64,000 nt of DNA from an uncultured Bacillota bacterium (GCA_958352855.1 CATWQE010000006.1:21486-85485); one strand, 5' to 3'; counted from the stretch's first letter, positions 28,186 to 38,204 are shown. A program made the numbers and translations. The notes: generated from the sequence alone by a model not told the origin.

Positions 28186-28202
28186 GGAAAGAAGGTGAGA
28201 GC

Positions 28203-28667
28203 ATGAGTAAAAGGGAAACTTATGAACAGAAAGCAGAAGCCTTGATTACCCCTATTGTGGAGGCACATGGGTTTGAACTGGTGGATGTGGAGTATGTAAA
28301 AGAAGGAAGTAATTATTATCTGAGAGCTTATATTGATAAGCCACAGGGAATTACTGTGGACGACTGTGAGGTTGTCAGCAGGGCTTTTTCCCAGAAGCTG
28401 GATGAAGAGGATTTTATTGAAGAAGCATATATCATGGAAGTGAGCTCACCGGGACTTGGCAGACCTTTGAAGAAAGAGAAGGACTACAAAAGAAGCATGG
28501 GCAAGGAACTGGAAATCCGTACCTACCGGGCGGTGAATCGGGAAAAGGAATTTTATGGTATTTTAACTGCATATGATGAAAACAGTGTGACAATTGATTG
28601 TGAGGGAGAGGAAAAGACCTTCCAGAAGTCGGATATTGCGCTGATTCGTCTTGCCTTTGATTTTTAA
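28203..28667 (+). CDS. rimP: Ribosome maturation factor RimP
   Basis: 154 residues from ATG 28203, preceded by GAAGGTGAG; the longer open frame from 28128 runs through the leader hairpins and is not used. The alpha/beta N-terminal domain contains GFELVDVEYVKEG and the YLRAYIDKPQGIT strand. The EVSSPGLGRPLK motif and the C-terminal SH3-like domain (to about 152) are those of RimP, needed for 30S assembly. It is the first gene of the conserved rimP-nusA-infB operon. Length and order are standard. Confidence 0.95.
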   Translation: MSKRETYEQKAEALITPIVEAHGFELVDVEYVKEGSNYYLRAYIDKPQGITVDDCEVVSRAFSQKLDEEDFIEEAYIMEVSSPGLGRPLKKEKDYKRSMGKELEIRTYRAVNREKEFYGILTAYDENSVTIDCEGEEKTFQKSDIALIRLAFDF

Positions 28668-28707
28668 GAACCTTTAGACGATTGTATATTTAGGAGGAAA
28701 GTGAAAC

Positions 28708-29853
28708 ATGAATACAGAATTATTAGAAGCGCTGAATATTCTGGAAAAAGAAAAATCTATCAGCAAGGATACACTGCTTGAGGCTATTGAGCAATCTCTG
28801 ATTCAGGCATGCAAAAACCATTTTGGAAAAGCAGATAACATTAAAGTAAACATTAATCCACAGACCTGTGATTTCAGCGTGTTTGCAGAGAAAACAGTAG
28901 TGGAAGAGGTGCAGGACCCGGTAACAGAAATCAGCCTTGCAGATGCCAGAATGATGCATTCTCAGTACACTCTGGGAGATGTGGTAAACGTGGAAGTGAA
29001 ATCAAAACAGTTCGGACGTATTGCTACCCAGAATGCAAAGAATGTGATTCTTCAGAAAATCCGCGAAGAAGAGAGAAAAGTGATTTTCAATCAGTATTAC
29101 GGAAAAGAGAGAGACATTGTTACTGGTATTGTACAGAGAAGCATGGGAAGAAACTACAGCATTAATCTTGGAAAAGCAGATGCAGTCCTTACAGAAAATG
29201 AACAGGTAAAAACAGAGGTATTCCAGCCTACAGAAAGAATTAAATTATATATTCTGGAGGTCAAAGATACACCGAAAGGGCCTAAGATCCTGGTTTCCAG
29301 AACACATCCGGAACTGGTAAAACGTCTTTTTGAGGCAGAGGTTACAGAGGTAAAGGATGGAACCGTAGAAATTAAGAGCATTGCCAGAGAGGCTGGTTCC
29401 CGTACCAAAATTGCAGTATGGAGCAATGACCCGGATGTAGATCCGGTAGGTGCCTGTGTTGGTATGAATGGCGCAAGAGTAAATTCCATTGTGGAAGAGC
29501 TGCGCGGAGAAAAAATTGATATTATCAACTGGAGTGATAATCCGGCCCTTCTGATTGAGAATGCATTAAGCCCTGCAAAGGTTATTTCTGTTTTGGCTGA
29601 TCCGGATGAAAAGACCGCTATGGTGATTGTACCGGACTTCCAGCTTTCACTTGCCATTGGTAAGGAAGGACAGAATGCAAGACTGGCTGCCAGACTTACA
29701 GGATATAAGATTGATATTAAGAGCGAATCCCAGGCAAGAGAAGCAGGGGAGCTGAATCTCTACGAAGAGGAGGAGGCTTATGAAGCGTCTCACAGTGAAG
29801 AGAATGGGGAACAACTGCAGGAAGAACCGGCAGAAGAACAAGTGGAAGAGTAA
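28708..29853 (+). CDS. nusA: Transcription termination/antitermination factor NusA
   Basis: 381 residues. The N-terminal RNA polymerase-binding domain (about 1-125) is followed by an S1 domain (about 135-200) and two KH domains (about 205-345; VGACVGMNGARVN and LAIGKEGQNARLAARL). An acidic tail of about 35 residues follows (Glu-rich), with no gamma-proteobacterial AR repeats, the usual Firmicutes form. TAGGAGG lies 10 nt before ATG. It modulates pausing, termination and antitermination, which is interesting beside the attenuator-like leader at 28122-28185. Confidence 0.96.
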   Translation: MNTELLEALNILEKEKSISKDTLLEAIEQSLIQACKNHFGKADNIKVNINPQTCDFSVFAEKTVVEEVQDPVTEISLADARMMHSQYTLGDVVNVEVKSKQFGRIATQNAKNVILQKIREEERKVIFNQYYGKERDIVTGIVQRSMGRNYSINLGKADAVLTENEQVKTEVFQPTERIKLYILEVKDTPKGPKILVSRTHPELVKRLFEAEVTEVKDGTVEIKSIAREAGSRTKIAVWSNDPDVDPVGACVGMNGARVNSIVEELRGEKIDIINWSDNPALLIENALSPAKVISVLADPDEKTAMVIVPDFQLSLAIGKEGQNARLAARLTGYKIDIKSESQAREAGELNLYEEEEAYEASHSEENGEQLQEEPAEEQVEE

Positions 29854-29862
29854 GGTGGACAT

Positions 29863-30141
29863 ATGGGTACAGTTCGTAAAATTCCAATGCGCAAATGCGT
29901 AGGATGTGGAGAAATGAAAAGCAAAAAAGAAATGATGCGGGTGCTGAAAACCACAGAGGATGAAATTATCCTGGATGCTACGGGCAGAAAAAACGGAAGA
30001 GGTGCCTATCTGTGTTTTCAAAAATCCTGTCTTTTGCAGGCAATAAAAAATAAAGGACTGGAGCGTTCCCTGAAAATGGCAATTCCGAAGTCTGTGTATG
30101 AAAACCTGGAAAAGGAGTTTGAGAATCTTGAACATTCGTAA
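29863..30141 (+). CDS. rnpM: YlxR/RnpM family RNA-binding protein
   Basis: 92 residues. The family signature PMRKCVGCGEMKSKKEMMRV (residues 6-25) and GRGAYLC are intact. Members bind RNA, and in Bacillus the protein has been described as a modulator of RNase P. It lies between nusA and the L7Ae-like gene, its invariant place in Firmicutes. AAGGTGGACAT precedes the ATG, and its stop overlaps the next gene by 14 nt if the TTG start is right. Confidence 0.93.
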   Translation: MGTVRKIPMRKCVGCGEMKSKKEMMRVLKTTEDEIILDATGRKNGRGAYLCFQKSCLLQAIKNKGLERSLKMAIPKSVYENLEKEFENLEHS

Positions 30142-30502
30142 AGAATTATCCCTTCTCGGTCTTGCAACAAAGGCCGGAAAGGTAGTAAGCGGTGAATTTG
30201 CTACTGAAAAAGCAGTGAAAGGCAGAACCGCTTATCTGGTTTTGATTGCAGAGGATGCATCAGAAAATACCAGAAAAAAATTTCGTGATATGTGTACGTA
30301 TTATAAAGTGCCTTTTTATAACATTGGTTCAAAGGAGGAATTGGGAACAGCCATAGGAAAAGAGTATCGTGCCTGTATAGCAGTGACACAGGAACAGTTC
30401 GCTGTGGCGATGAAAAAGAAGCTGGATGATATGGGACATCAGGACAAAAAGGAGGGCAATATATGTCAACAATCAGAGTTTATGAACTCGCAAAGGAAGT
30501 AA
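30128..30502 (+). CDS. L7Ae-family ribosomal/K-turn-binding protein (YlxQ)
   Basis: About 124 residues from TTG 30128, where AAAGGAG is 10 nt upstream and homology to the family begins ([21 protein letters not shown]). An ATG at 30098 is in frame but lies deep in rnpM. The core L7Ae/L30e fold runs from residue 3 to about 95 and includes LVLIAEDAS and [11 protein letters not shown]. Members bind kink-turn RNA. The tail after residue about 100 is translated over the beginning of infB (40-nt overlap), so coupling to IF-2 synthesis is likely. Confidence 0.88.
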   Translation: MNIRKELSLLGLATKAGKVVSGEFATEKAVKGRTAYLVLIAEDASENTRKKFRDMCTYYKVPFYNIGSKEELGTAIGKEYRACIAVTQEQFAVAMKKKLDDMGHQDKKEGNICQQSEFMNSQRK

Positions 30503-33243
30503 ACAAAACAAACAAAGAGGTTTTAGATTTCTTAAAATCTCAGCACATAGAGTTAACAAGCCACATGAGCAATGTAGAGAATGCCCACGCAGATATGGTA
30601 AGAGCAAATTTCAAGAAAAGTTCTGCCACAGTTCAGGAAGAAAATGGAAAAACAGGGGACGCAGAGAAGCCAAAGAAGAAATTAATTCAGGTATTCCGTC
30701 CTCAGAATGCAAGCCATGGCCAGGAGCGTAAGCAGAAACCCCAGCGCCAGGCAAATGCCAATACAGAACAGAAAAATGAAGAAAAACGCCAGGGAAACCG
30801 TCAGGGCGAAAACAGAGGTACGCAAGATTCTATGAGACAAGAAAATAAAAATAATCGTTCTAATAACAACCGTTCCAACAATAATCACAACGGGGAAAAT
30901 CGTCAGAACCGTCAGCAGCAGGGACGTTATAACAACAACGGAGAAAACCGTCAGGGAGGCCGCTATAATAATAACAACGGAGAGAACCGCCAGGGAGGCC
31001 GCTATAATAATAACAACGGGGAGAACCGCCAGGGAGGCCGTTATAATAATAACAACGGGGAGAACCGTCAGGGAAACCGTTATAACAATAACAATGGAGA
31101 AAACCGACAGAACCGTCAGCAGCAGGGACGTCCCGGAAATCGTTTTGGCAATAACAATGGAGAGGGACGCCAGGGAGAACGTTCGAATAACCGTTTCCAG
31201 GGAAATAACGGGGAACGCTCTAACAACCGTTTTGGCGGCAGAAACGAAGGAAGAGCCGGAGATTCCAGAAGAGAACAGGGCGGAAAGTTTGATGCGCCAA
31301 ATCTGGAGTTTGTAGAAAAAGACAGCCGCAAAGCAAACAGAGAAAATAAGAAAAAAGATAACAGAAGAGATGAGTACCAGAATCAGGGCAAACGTCCAAA
31401 TCAGGGCGGACGCCGTCAGACTCAGAAAATTCCAAAAGCAATGCAGCTTCAGAAGCCTGTTACACATCCAAAGGAAGAGAAGAAGGAAGAAGTAAAGGAA
31501 ATTACACTTCCGGAAAAAATGACCATCCGCGAACTGGCAGATAAGATGAAGATGCAGCCATCTGTCATTGTGAAAAAATTATTTATGGAAGGCGTCATGG
31601 TTACAGTAAATCATGAAATCGACTTTGAAAAAGCCCAGGAAATTGCCATGGATTATGACATCATTGCTGAGCAGGAAGAAAAGGTGGATGTTATTGAAGA
31701 ACTGTTAAGAGAAGAAGAAGAGCCGGAAGATACTTTAGTAACCAGACCACCGGTTGTCTGTGTTATGGGTCACGTTGACCATGGTAAAACTTCCCTTTTG
31801 GACTATATCAGAAAAAGCCATGTAACAGACAGAGAAGCCGGTGGTATTACACAGCATATTGGCGCTTATATGGTAAGCGTAGGCGGACAGAAGATTACCT
31901 TCCTGGATACACCGGGACATGAGGCGTTTACTGCTATGCGTATGCGTGGCGCCAATGCTACGGATATTGCTATTTTAGTCGTAGCAGCAGATGACGGTGT
32001 GATGCCGCAGACCGTAGAAGCCATTAACCATGCCAAGGCAGCAGGGGTGGAAATCATTGTTGCCATTAACAAAATTGATAAGCCAAGTGCAAACATTGAG
32101 AGAGTAAAACAGGAATTATCAGAATATGAACTGATTCCGGAAGACTGGGGCGGAAGTACTGTATTTGCGCCGGTTTCTGCTCACACAGGAGAAGGCATTG
32201 ACAACCTTCTGGAAATGATTCTTCTTACTGCAGAAGTATCAGAGCTTAAAGCAAATCCAAACAGAAAAGCAAGAGGTCTGGTCATTGAAGCAGAGCTGGA
32301 TAAAGGAAAAGGTCCGGTTGCCACTATTTTAGTACAGAAGGGTACTTTAAGAGTTGGAGATTTTATTGCAGCAGGAGCATGCTCAGGCAGGGTTCGTGCG
32401 ATGATTGACGATAAGGGCAGAAGAGTCAAAGAAGCAGGTCCATCTACTCCGGTAGAAATCCTGGGCTTAAATGATGTGCCAAATGCAGGAGAAATTCTGG
32501 TAGTAACAGACAATGACAAGGAAGCGAAAAACTTTGCAGCTACCTTTGTTTCTGAGAATAAGAACCGTCTGCTGGAAGAAACAAAAGCAAAAATGTCTCT
32601 GGATGATCTGTTCAGCCAGATTCAGGCAGGAAACCTGAAGGAACTGCCTCTGATTGTAAAAGCAGACGTTCAGGGCTCTGTGGAAGCGGTAAAACAGAGT
32701 CTTGTAAAACTGTCCAATGAAGAAGTGGTAGTAAAAGTCATTCATGGGGGCGTAGGAGCCATCAATGAATCTGACGTAACTTTGGCAAGCGCATCCAATG
32801 CAATTATCATTGGATTTAATGTCCGCCCGGATGCTACTGCAAAATCTGTGGCAGAGCAGGAAGGTGTAGATTTACGTCTTTACAGAGTTATTTACCAGGC
32901 CATTGAGGATGTGGAAGCTGCTATGAAAGGTATGCTGGACCCTGTCTTTGAAGAAAAAGTTCTGGGTCATGCAGAAGTACGTCAGATTTTCAAGGCTTCC
33001 GGTGTGGGAAATATTGCCGGCTCCTATGTTTTAGACGGTGTATTCCAGAGAAACTGCCAGGTTCGTATTACCAGAGATGGAGAACAGATTTTTGAAGGAG
33101 CGCTGGCTTCTCTGAAACGTTTCAAAGATGATGTAAAAGAAGTAAAGGCTGGATATGAGTGTGGTCTTGTATTTGAAGATTTCAATGATATTAAGGAAGA
33201 AGACCGCGTAGAAGCATATACCATGGTAGAGGTTCCAAGATAG
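30463..33243 (+). CDS. infB: Translation initiation factor IF-2
   Basis: 926 residues. An N-terminal IF2_N subdomain ([19 protein letters not shown]) is followed by a long low-complexity region (about 60-330) rich in Asn, Gly, Arg and Gln with near-exact tandem repeats, then a second IF2_N domain (about 350-400). The GTPase domain starts near 427 with [16 protein letters not shown] and NKID, followed by domains II-IV (to 926). It places initiator tRNA on the ribosome. GGAGGGC precedes ATG. The GTPase core is entirely normal; the linker is unusually repetitive. Confidence 0.97.
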   Translation: MSTIRVYELAKEVNKTNKEVLDFLKSQHIELTSHMSNVENAHADMVRANFKKSSATVQEENGKTGDAEKPKKKLIQVFRPQNASHGQERKQKPQRQANANTEQKNEEKRQGNRQGENRGTQDSMRQENKNNRSNNNRSNNNHNGENRQNRQQQGRYNNNGENRQGGRYNNNNGENRQGGRYNNNNGENRQGGRYNNNNGENRQGNRYNNNNGENRQNRQQQGRPGNRFGNNNGEGRQGERSNNRFQGNNGERSNNRFGGRNEGRAGDSRREQGGKFDAPNLEFVEKDSRKANRENKKKDNRRDEYQNQGKRPNQGGRRQTQKIPKAMQLQKPVTHPKEEKKEEVKEITLPEKMTIRELADKMKMQPSVIVKKLFMEGVMVTVNHEIDFEKAQEIAMDYDIIAEQEEKVDVIEELLREEEEPEDTLVTRPPVVCVMGHVDHGKTSLLDYIRKSHVTDREAGGITQHIGAYMVSVGGQKITFLDTPGHEAFTAMRMRGANATDIAILVVAADDGVMPQTVEAINHAKAAGVEIIVAINKIDKPSANIERVKQELSEYELIPEDWGGSTVFAPVSAHTGEGIDNLLEMILLTAEVSELKANPNRKARGLVIEAELDKGKGPVATILVQKGTLRVGDFIAAGACSGRVRAMIDDKGRRVKEAGPSTPVEILGLNDVPNAGEILVVTDNDKEAKNFAATFVSENKNRLLEETKAKMSLDDLFSQIQAGNLKELPLIVKADVQGSVEAVKQSLVKLSNEEVVVKVIHGGVGAINESDVTLASASNAIIIGFNVRPDATAKSVAEQEGVDLRLYRVIYQAIEDVEAAMKGMLDPVFEEKVLGHAEVRQIFKASGVGNIAGSYVLDGVFQRNCQVRITRDGEQIFEGALASLKRFKDDVKEVKAGYECGLVFEDFNDIKEEDRVEAYTMVEVPR
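30922..31113 (+). repeat. Tandem 39-nt repeats in the IF-2 linker
   Basis: About five in-frame copies of a 13-residue unit [13 protein letters not shown] (first copy one Asn short). Two flanking copies of NRQQQGR frame the array. DNA copies are almost identical, so copy number is likely to vary between strains. Confidence 0.85.
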
Positions 33244-33264
33244 GAACAGACAGAGAGGGATAGT

Positions 33265-33651
33265 ATGAGAAAAAACAGTATTAAAAACACCCGGGTCAAT
33301 GCAGAGGTTCAGCATGAGCTGGCAAATCTCATCCGGGAGGGTATTAAAGATCCCCGCATCCATCCTATGACCTCTGTAACAGGTGTGGAGGTTGCGCCGG
33401 ATTTAAAAACTTGCAGAGCATATATCAGTGTTTTAGGGGATGACGAAGCGAAGAAGAACACCATTGCAGGACTGAAAAATGCAGAGGGCTATATTCGCAG
33501 ACAGCTTGCAAAAAGTATAAACCTGAGAAACACTCCGGAAATTCGTTTTATACTGGACGAATCCATCGAGTATGGTGTTACCATGTCAAAACTCATTGAT
33601 GAGGTCACCAGAAAAGAGGAGGTGCAGGAAGATGGAGAAGATAGCCAATGA
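33265..33651 (+). CDS. rbfA: Ribosome-binding factor A
   Basis: 128 residues, a single KH-like domain. RVNAEVQHELANLIREGIKDPR and the HPMTSVTGVEVAPDLK segment are typical; the C-terminal RIxFxxDxS equivalent reads EIRFILDESIEYG. It binds the 30S subunit during late 16S maturation and cold adaptation. It starts 22 nt after infB with AGAGAGGGATAGT upstream and overlaps nrnA by 20 nt at its end. Confidence 0.95.
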   Translation: MRKNSIKNTRVNAEVQHELANLIREGIKDPRIHPMTSVTGVEVAPDLKTCRAYISVLGDDEAKKNTIAGLKNAEGYIRRQLAKSINLRNTPEIRFILDESIEYGVTMSKLIDEVTRKEEVQEDGEDSQ

Positions 33652-34588
33652 ATTAAAGGGGATAAATACAGTTGCCATTGCCGGACATGTGCGTCCGGAT
33701 GGTGACTGTGTTGGTTCCTGTATGGGATTGTATCTTTATTTAAAAGAAAACTACCCGAATCTTGCAGCAGACGTATATCTGGAACAGCCGGGAGCGCAGT
33801 TTTCCTTTCTTTCCTGTTTTGAGGAAATCAAAACGGTTTATCAGACAGGAAAGGTGTATGATTTGCTGATTACCCTGGATGTCAGCGATAAGAATCGCAT
33901 TGGGGTTGCAGAAGAAGCTTACGAAACTGCAAAAAAAAGGGTGTGTATTGATCATCATATCAGCAACCGGGGACTGGGGGATGTAAATGAAATCCGTCCG
34001 GATGCCAGTTCAACCTGTGAGGTTTTATACACACTTTTAGAAGAAGACAAGGTGTCAAAAGCAGTGGCAGAGGCTGTTTATACAGGAATGGTTCACGATA
34101 CCGGAGTATTTCAATATTCCTGTACATCACCGGAGACTATGCGTATTGCGGCAAAGCTCATGGAAAAAGACATTCCCTTTACAAAAATTGTAGAGGAATC
34201 CTTCTATGAGAAAACCTATGTGCAGAATCAGATTCTGGGCAGATGTCTCATGGAGAGTATTCTCCTTATGGATGGAAAGTGTGTCATCGGAGTTGTGAAA
34301 AAGAAGATGATGGATTTCTATCATGTAGAGCCTAAGGATTTGGATGGCATTGTTCAGCAGCTTCGCATTATTAAAGGCGTAGAGGTGGCAATTTTCATTT
34401 ATGAAGTAAAACCTCAGGAATTTAAAGTGAGTCTGCGCTCAAAAGGGAAGGTCAATGTCAATGAAGTGGCATCTTATTTTGGCGGCGGCGGTCATGTTCT
34501 GGCGGCTGGCTGTACCTTCCATGGGTCAGTGTATGATGTCATGAATAATCTGCTGGAAATTATAGAAAAACAATTAATAGAAGAGTGA
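33632..34588 (+). CDS. nrnA: Bifunctional oligoribonuclease / pAp phosphatase NrnA
   Basis: 318 residues from ATG 33632 with GGAGGTG upstream; the longer frame at 33572 lies within rbfA. The DHH phosphoesterase domain includes HVRPDGDCVGS (motif I), LDVSDKNR, CIDHHISN (DHH) and a DTGVFQY metal site. The DHHA1 domain ends with GGGGHVLAAGC. It degrades nano-RNA to mononucleotides and dephosphorylates pAp. This position between rbfA and truB is conserved in clostridia. Confidence 0.94.
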   Translation: MEKIANELKGINTVAIAGHVRPDGDCVGSCMGLYLYLKENYPNLAADVYLEQPGAQFSFLSCFEEIKTVYQTGKVYDLLITLDVSDKNRIGVAEEAYETAKKRVCIDHHISNRGLGDVNEIRPDASSTCEVLYTLLEEDKVSKAVAEAVYTGMVHDTGVFQYSCTSPETMRIAAKLMEKDIPFTKIVEESFYEKTYVQNQILGRCLMESILLMDGKCVIGVVKKKMMDFYHVEPKDLDGIVQQLRIIKGVEVAIFIYEVKPQEFKVSLRSKGKVNVNEVASYFGGGGHVLAAGCTFHGSVYDVMNNLLEIIEKQLIEE

Positions 34589-34597
34589 GAAACATTC

Positions 34598-35512
34598 ATG
34601 ATAAATGGAATCATTAATGTATATAAAGAAAAGGGCTACACCTCTCATGATGTAGTGGCAAAACTGCGGGGGATTTTAAAGCAGAAGAAAATTGGTCATA
34701 CAGGAACTCTGGACCCGGATGCAGAAGGGGTGCTTCCTGTGTGCCTTGGAAAAGGAACCAGGCTTTGCTCCATGCTGACAGATAAGCGAAAAACCTATGA
34801 GGCAGTGCTGCATCTGGGAATCACAACAGATACTCAGGATAAATCAGGAAGGGTTCTAAAGGAAAAGCCGGTTTCCTGTACAGAAGAGGAAGTCAGGTCC
34901 TGTATAGAGGGCTTTCTGGGAGAACAGATGCAGGTTCCGCCAATGTATTCTGCTCTGAAAGTGCAGGGAAAGAAATTATATGAGCTGGCAAGAGAAGGCA
35001 TAGAAATTGAGCGTAAGCCAAGACCTGTGACCTTTTATGACATTCAGATCCTGGAAATGTCTCTGCCCTATGTAACCTTTTCGGTTACCTGCTCCAAAGG
35101 AACCTATATCCGTACTTTGTGTCATGATATCGGGGAAAAACTGGGCTGCGGAGGTTGTATGGAAAAACTCCTTCGAACTCAGGTAGACCGGTTTAACCTT
35201 TCTGACAGTCTGAAGCTTTCAGAGATTGAAGCTCTGGCAAAAGAGGGGCGGATTTTGGAACATATTGTTACAGTGGAAGAAATGTTTTCTCATCTGCCGG
35301 CTTATGAGACAGAGCCCGGGCTGGATAAATTACTGGAAAACGGAAATCCGGTTCCTGACAGGAAACAGCAGAGGGTTCAAAGGGTAAGGATGTATACCAG
35401 TACCCATGTTTTTGTTGGGATTTATGCGTATCAGGGAGAAAAGCGTCAGTATAAGCCGGAAAGGATTTTCTCTACCCCGGAGGATTTCCGGCATGATAAG
35501 GAGAAATTATGA
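34598..35512 (+). CDS. truB: tRNA pseudouridine(55) synthase TruB
   Basis: 304 residues. HTGTLDPDAEGVLPV holds the catalytic Asp (about residue 39); KRKTYEAVLHLGITTDTQD and the CSKGTYIRTLCHDIG region complete the catalytic core. A C-terminal PUA-like extension follows. It isomerises U55 in the T-loop of tRNAs. The start is 9 nt after nrnA. Its stop overlaps the ribF start as ATGA, a common coupling. Confidence 0.96.
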   Translation: MINGIINVYKEKGYTSHDVVAKLRGILKQKKIGHTGTLDPDAEGVLPVCLGKGTRLCSMLTDKRKTYEAVLHLGITTDTQDKSGRVLKEKPVSCTEEEVRSCIEGFLGEQMQVPPMYSALKVQGKKLYELAREGIEIERKPRPVTFYDIQILEMSLPYVTFSVTCSKGTYIRTLCHDIGEKLGCGGCMEKLLRTQVDRFNLSDSLKLSEIEALAKEGRILEHIVTVEEMFSHLPAYETEPGLDKLLENGNPVPDRKQQRVQRVRMYTSTHVFVGIYAYQGEKRQYKPERIFSTPEDFRHDKEKL

Positions 35513-36426
35513 TTTATACAACACAGATTCCTCATGTAAAGGCTCCCTGGAAAAGTGCGGTAACCCTGGGAAAATTTGACGGACTTCACAGAGGCCATCA
35601 GAAATTAATCGAATGTATACAAGCGCATAAACAGGAACAGTGGAGAACCGTAGTGTTTACTTTTGATGTTCCCCCAAGAAGTCATATGCTGCACATGCCG
35701 CCTGAATTTCTTCTTACCTATGAAGAACGAAGAGAACTGGCAGAAGCATTTGGGGTGGATATTCTGGCAGAATGTCCCTTTACAGATGAACTGATGCATA
35801 TGGAGCCGGAGCAGTTTGTTAAGGAATATTTAGTTGACAGGCTTCAGACCGGATTTGTGGCAGTTGGCCCGGATTTCCGGTTTGGCTATGAACGCAGGGG
35901 AAACCCTCAGATGCTGGCTGAACTGGGGGAAATTTATGGGTTTCAGGTACAGGTTCTGGAGAAGGAAAAAGATGGAAATCTGGATATCAGCAGTACCTAT
36001 ATAAGAGAAGAACTGGAAAAAGGCAATATGGAAAAGGTAAATGCTCTGCTTGGATATCCTTATTTTACCAGAGGAGAGATTGTCCATGGACGGCAGCTTG
36101 GAAGAACTATTGGGATTCCTACTGCAAATCTCATTCCTCCAAAGGTGAAAAAACTTCCCCCAAACGGAGTTTATATTACCCAGTCTTTGATTGGAAACCG
36201 CCTTTATCAGGGAATCACCAATGTAGGGTATAAACCCACTGTGAAAGAAAACTTTTTAGGTGTTGAGACCTACCTTTTTGCCTGCAATGAGGACTTATAC
36301 GGACAAGAGGCTGAGGTGCGTTTTTACAAATATTTAAGACCAGAGAAAAAATTTGCATCTTTGGAAGAATTAAAGAAGCAGTTGGACAGAGATGTAGAAA
36401 CAGGTCGAAGTTTTTTTGAAAAATAA
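35509..36426 (+). CDS. ribF: Bifunctional riboflavin kinase / FAD synthetase
   Basis: 305 residues. The N-terminal nucleotidyltransferase domain (about 10-170) has GKFDGLHRGHQKLI with HxGH, and ISSTYIREEL. The C-terminal riboflavin kinase domain (about 185-302) has GRTIGIPTANL and GVYITQSLIG. It converts riboflavin to FMN and FAD. It is the last gene of the long rimP operon, followed by a hairpin at 36462-36492. No FMN riboswitch is seen, as expected inside this operon. Confidence 0.96.
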   Translation: MIYTTQIPHVKAPWKSAVTLGKFDGLHRGHQKLIECIQAHKQEQWRTVVFTFDVPPRSHMLHMPPEFLLTYEERRELAEAFGVDILAECPFTDELMHMEPEQFVKEYLVDRLQTGFVAVGPDFRFGYERRGNPQMLAELGEIYGFQVQVLEKEKDGNLDISSTYIREELEKGNMEKVNALLGYPYFTRGEIVHGRQLGRTIGIPTANLIPPKVKKLPPNGVYITQSLIGNRLYQGITNVGYKPTVKENFLGVETYLFACNEDLYGQEAEVRFYKYLRPEKKFASLEELKKQLDRDVETGRSFFEK

Positions 36427-36461
36427 TATGGACAAGCAGGGAAACATTCGTTATGCTTAAA

Positions 36462-36492
36462 GCAGGGACGGGTGGCAGCCTGTCCGTTTTAT
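36462..36492 (+). terminator. Probable terminator after ribF
   Basis: GGACGGG (36466-36472) pairs with CCTGTCC (36479-36485), then GTTTTATT. The stem is 7 bp with one G-U pair. Confidence 0.55.
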
Positions 36493-36508
36493 TACGAAGG
36501 AGAAAAAC

Positions 36509-38176
36509 ATGAGTATAGAAAACATATTGTCGCTGGTTGGAGGGCTTGGTCTGTTTTTATATGGCATGACGGTCATGAGTGACAGCATAGAGAAAGCAGC
36601 AGGAGCGAAGATGAGGGGCTTCCTGGCTTTCTTTACCAAAAACCGATTTATCGGAATGCTGTTTGGAATGTTGTTTTGTGCTATTGTACAGTCTTCCAGC
36701 GCCACTACGGTTATGGTGGTCAGCTTTGTAAATGCAGGACTTATGAACCTGGTTCAGGCGGCTGGAATTATTATGGGAGCCAATGTAGGTACTACCATTA
36801 CCTCCCAGCTTGTGGCCTTTAATCTGTCACAGGCAGCCCCGGTGTTCCTCATTTGCGGTGTTGTGGTTACCATGTTCTGCAAGAATCAGAAAATCAAACA
36901 GGTTGGGGAAGTCATTGTGGGCTTTGGTGTGCTTTTCATGGGACTGTCTCTTATGTCAGGAAGCATGGAAGGGATGAAAGAGTCCCCCTTTGTAGTTGAT
37001 TTGCTTGCGGGACTGAATAATCCATTTTTGGGAATTTTGATTGGGTTTGTGGTTACTGCAATTATTCAGAGCTCTTCTGTAACGGTCAGCATTGTACTTT
37101 TAATGGCACAGCAGGGCCTGCTTCCTCTTTGGATTTGTTTTTACATTATCCTGGGATGTAATATCGGTTCCTGTACCACAGCGCTTCTGGCAAGTGTCAG
37201 CGGCAATAAAGATGCAAAACGCGCAGCCATGATTCACTTCTTGTTTAACGTAATAGGAACCATCGTGATTGCTGTGATTCTGCTGGTTGGTGAAAACTGG
37301 ATTGAAGCGGGAATCCGTCAGATTTCCGGCAATAATGTGGGAAGATGTGTGGCAAATGCCCATACCTTCTTTAAAGTCTTTCAGTTGATCATTCTGTTCC
37401 CCTTTGCACAGTGGCTTGTAAAGCTTACTTATTTATTTATCCCAGATAAGGGAACAGAGAAGAAGAAAGAAGGCTTTCAGTTGGAGTACATAGGCCCTTC
37501 CAGCGTATTCTCACCAAGTACAGCAGTTGTGGAAGTGACAAAAGAGCTGGACCGCATGGCAAATCTGGCGGCTACCAATCTTACAAGAGCCATGAATGCC
37601 CTGATTACTCTGGATGAGCAGGAGATTCAAAAGGTCTATGAAACAGAAAAAAATATAAATTACATGAATCATGCCATTACAAACTATCTGGTAAGCATTA
37701 ACCAGAGCAGCCTGCCTATTGATGATATTAAAAATATCGGCGGCTTGTTCCACGTAGTTAATGATATTGAAAGAATCGGAGATCACGCGGAAAATGTGGC
37801 AGATTCTGCTGTGACAAGAAAAGAAAAAAACATTCAGTTTAGCCAGGAGGCTCAAAGTGAGCTTTCCAGGATGCTGGACAGTGTTATCCAGATTATGCAG
37901 TATTCCATGGACATGTTTTCACAAAATGACCGGAAGCACTTGCAGGAAATTCTGGAGCTGGAGGATCGCATTGACCAGATGGAGAGGGATATGCAGGAAT
38001 CCCATGTACAGCGTCTGACCAGGAATCAGTGTACCCCTGAGGCTGGTATGATTTTTTCTGATTTGATTTCAGGATTGGAAAGAGTGGCTGATCATGCCAC
38101 CAACATTGCTTTTTCCATTCTGGATGAAGAGCCGGAAGAGCTTTCCGGTTTCCATACCACAGGAAATACAAAATAA
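36509..38176 (+). CDS. Na/Pi-cotransporter family protein with PhoU-like domain
   Basis: 555 residues. The first about 310 residues form a two-repeat membrane domain with the paired QSSSATTV (about 65) and QSSSVTV (about 189) motifs of NptA/YjbB Na+/phosphate symporters, and the GANVGTT and GCNIGSC loops. The last about 220 residues are a PhoU-like helical bundle (DIERIGDHAENVAD, LERVADHATNIAF). It moves phosphate (import or export depending on gradient) and may be regulated by the PhoU part. AAGGAGAAAAAC precedes ATG. It stands alone between two terminators. Confidence 0.92.
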   Translation: MSIENILSLVGGLGLFLYGMTVMSDSIEKAAGAKMRGFLAFFTKNRFIGMLFGMLFCAIVQSSSATTVMVVSFVNAGLMNLVQAAGIIMGANVGTTITSQLVAFNLSQAAPVFLICGVVVTMFCKNQKIKQVGEVIVGFGVLFMGLSLMSGSMEGMKESPFVVDLLAGLNNPFLGILIGFVVTAIIQSSSVTVSIVLLMAQQGLLPLWICFYIILGCNIGSCTTALLASVSGNKDAKRAAMIHFLFNVIGTIVIAVILLVGENWIEAGIRQISGNNVGRCVANAHTFFKVFQLIILFPFAQWLVKLTYLFIPDKGTEKKKEGFQLEYIGPSSVFSPSTAVVEVTKELDRMANLAATNLTRAMNALITLDEQEIQKVYETEKNINYMNHAITNYLVSINQSSLPIDDIKNIGGLFHVVNDIERIGDHAENVADSAVTRKEKNIQFSQEAQSELSRMLDSVIQIMQYSMDMFSQNDRKHLQEILELEDRIDQMERDMQESHVQRLTRNQCTPEAGMIFSDLISGLERVADHATNIAFSILDEEPEELSGFHTTGNTK

Positions 38177-38204
38177 CAAAAACCATACAACAAATACAAA
38201 AGAT

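Noticed and set aside
28128..28202. N-terminal extension of RimP to 28128
   Set aside because: The added residues are encoded by the two leader hairpins and do not resemble RimP; ATG 28203 has a good ribosome site.
30922..31113. Possible CRISPR-like array
   Set aside because: The regular repeats are in frame with infB, have no unique spacers, and no cas genes are near.
30682..31467. Long minus-strand open frame (261 codons) opposite infB
   Set aside because: It is the mirror of the low-complexity IF-2 linker; its Val/Ile/Ser repeats follow from the AAC/GGA-rich coding strand, and there is no ribosome site.
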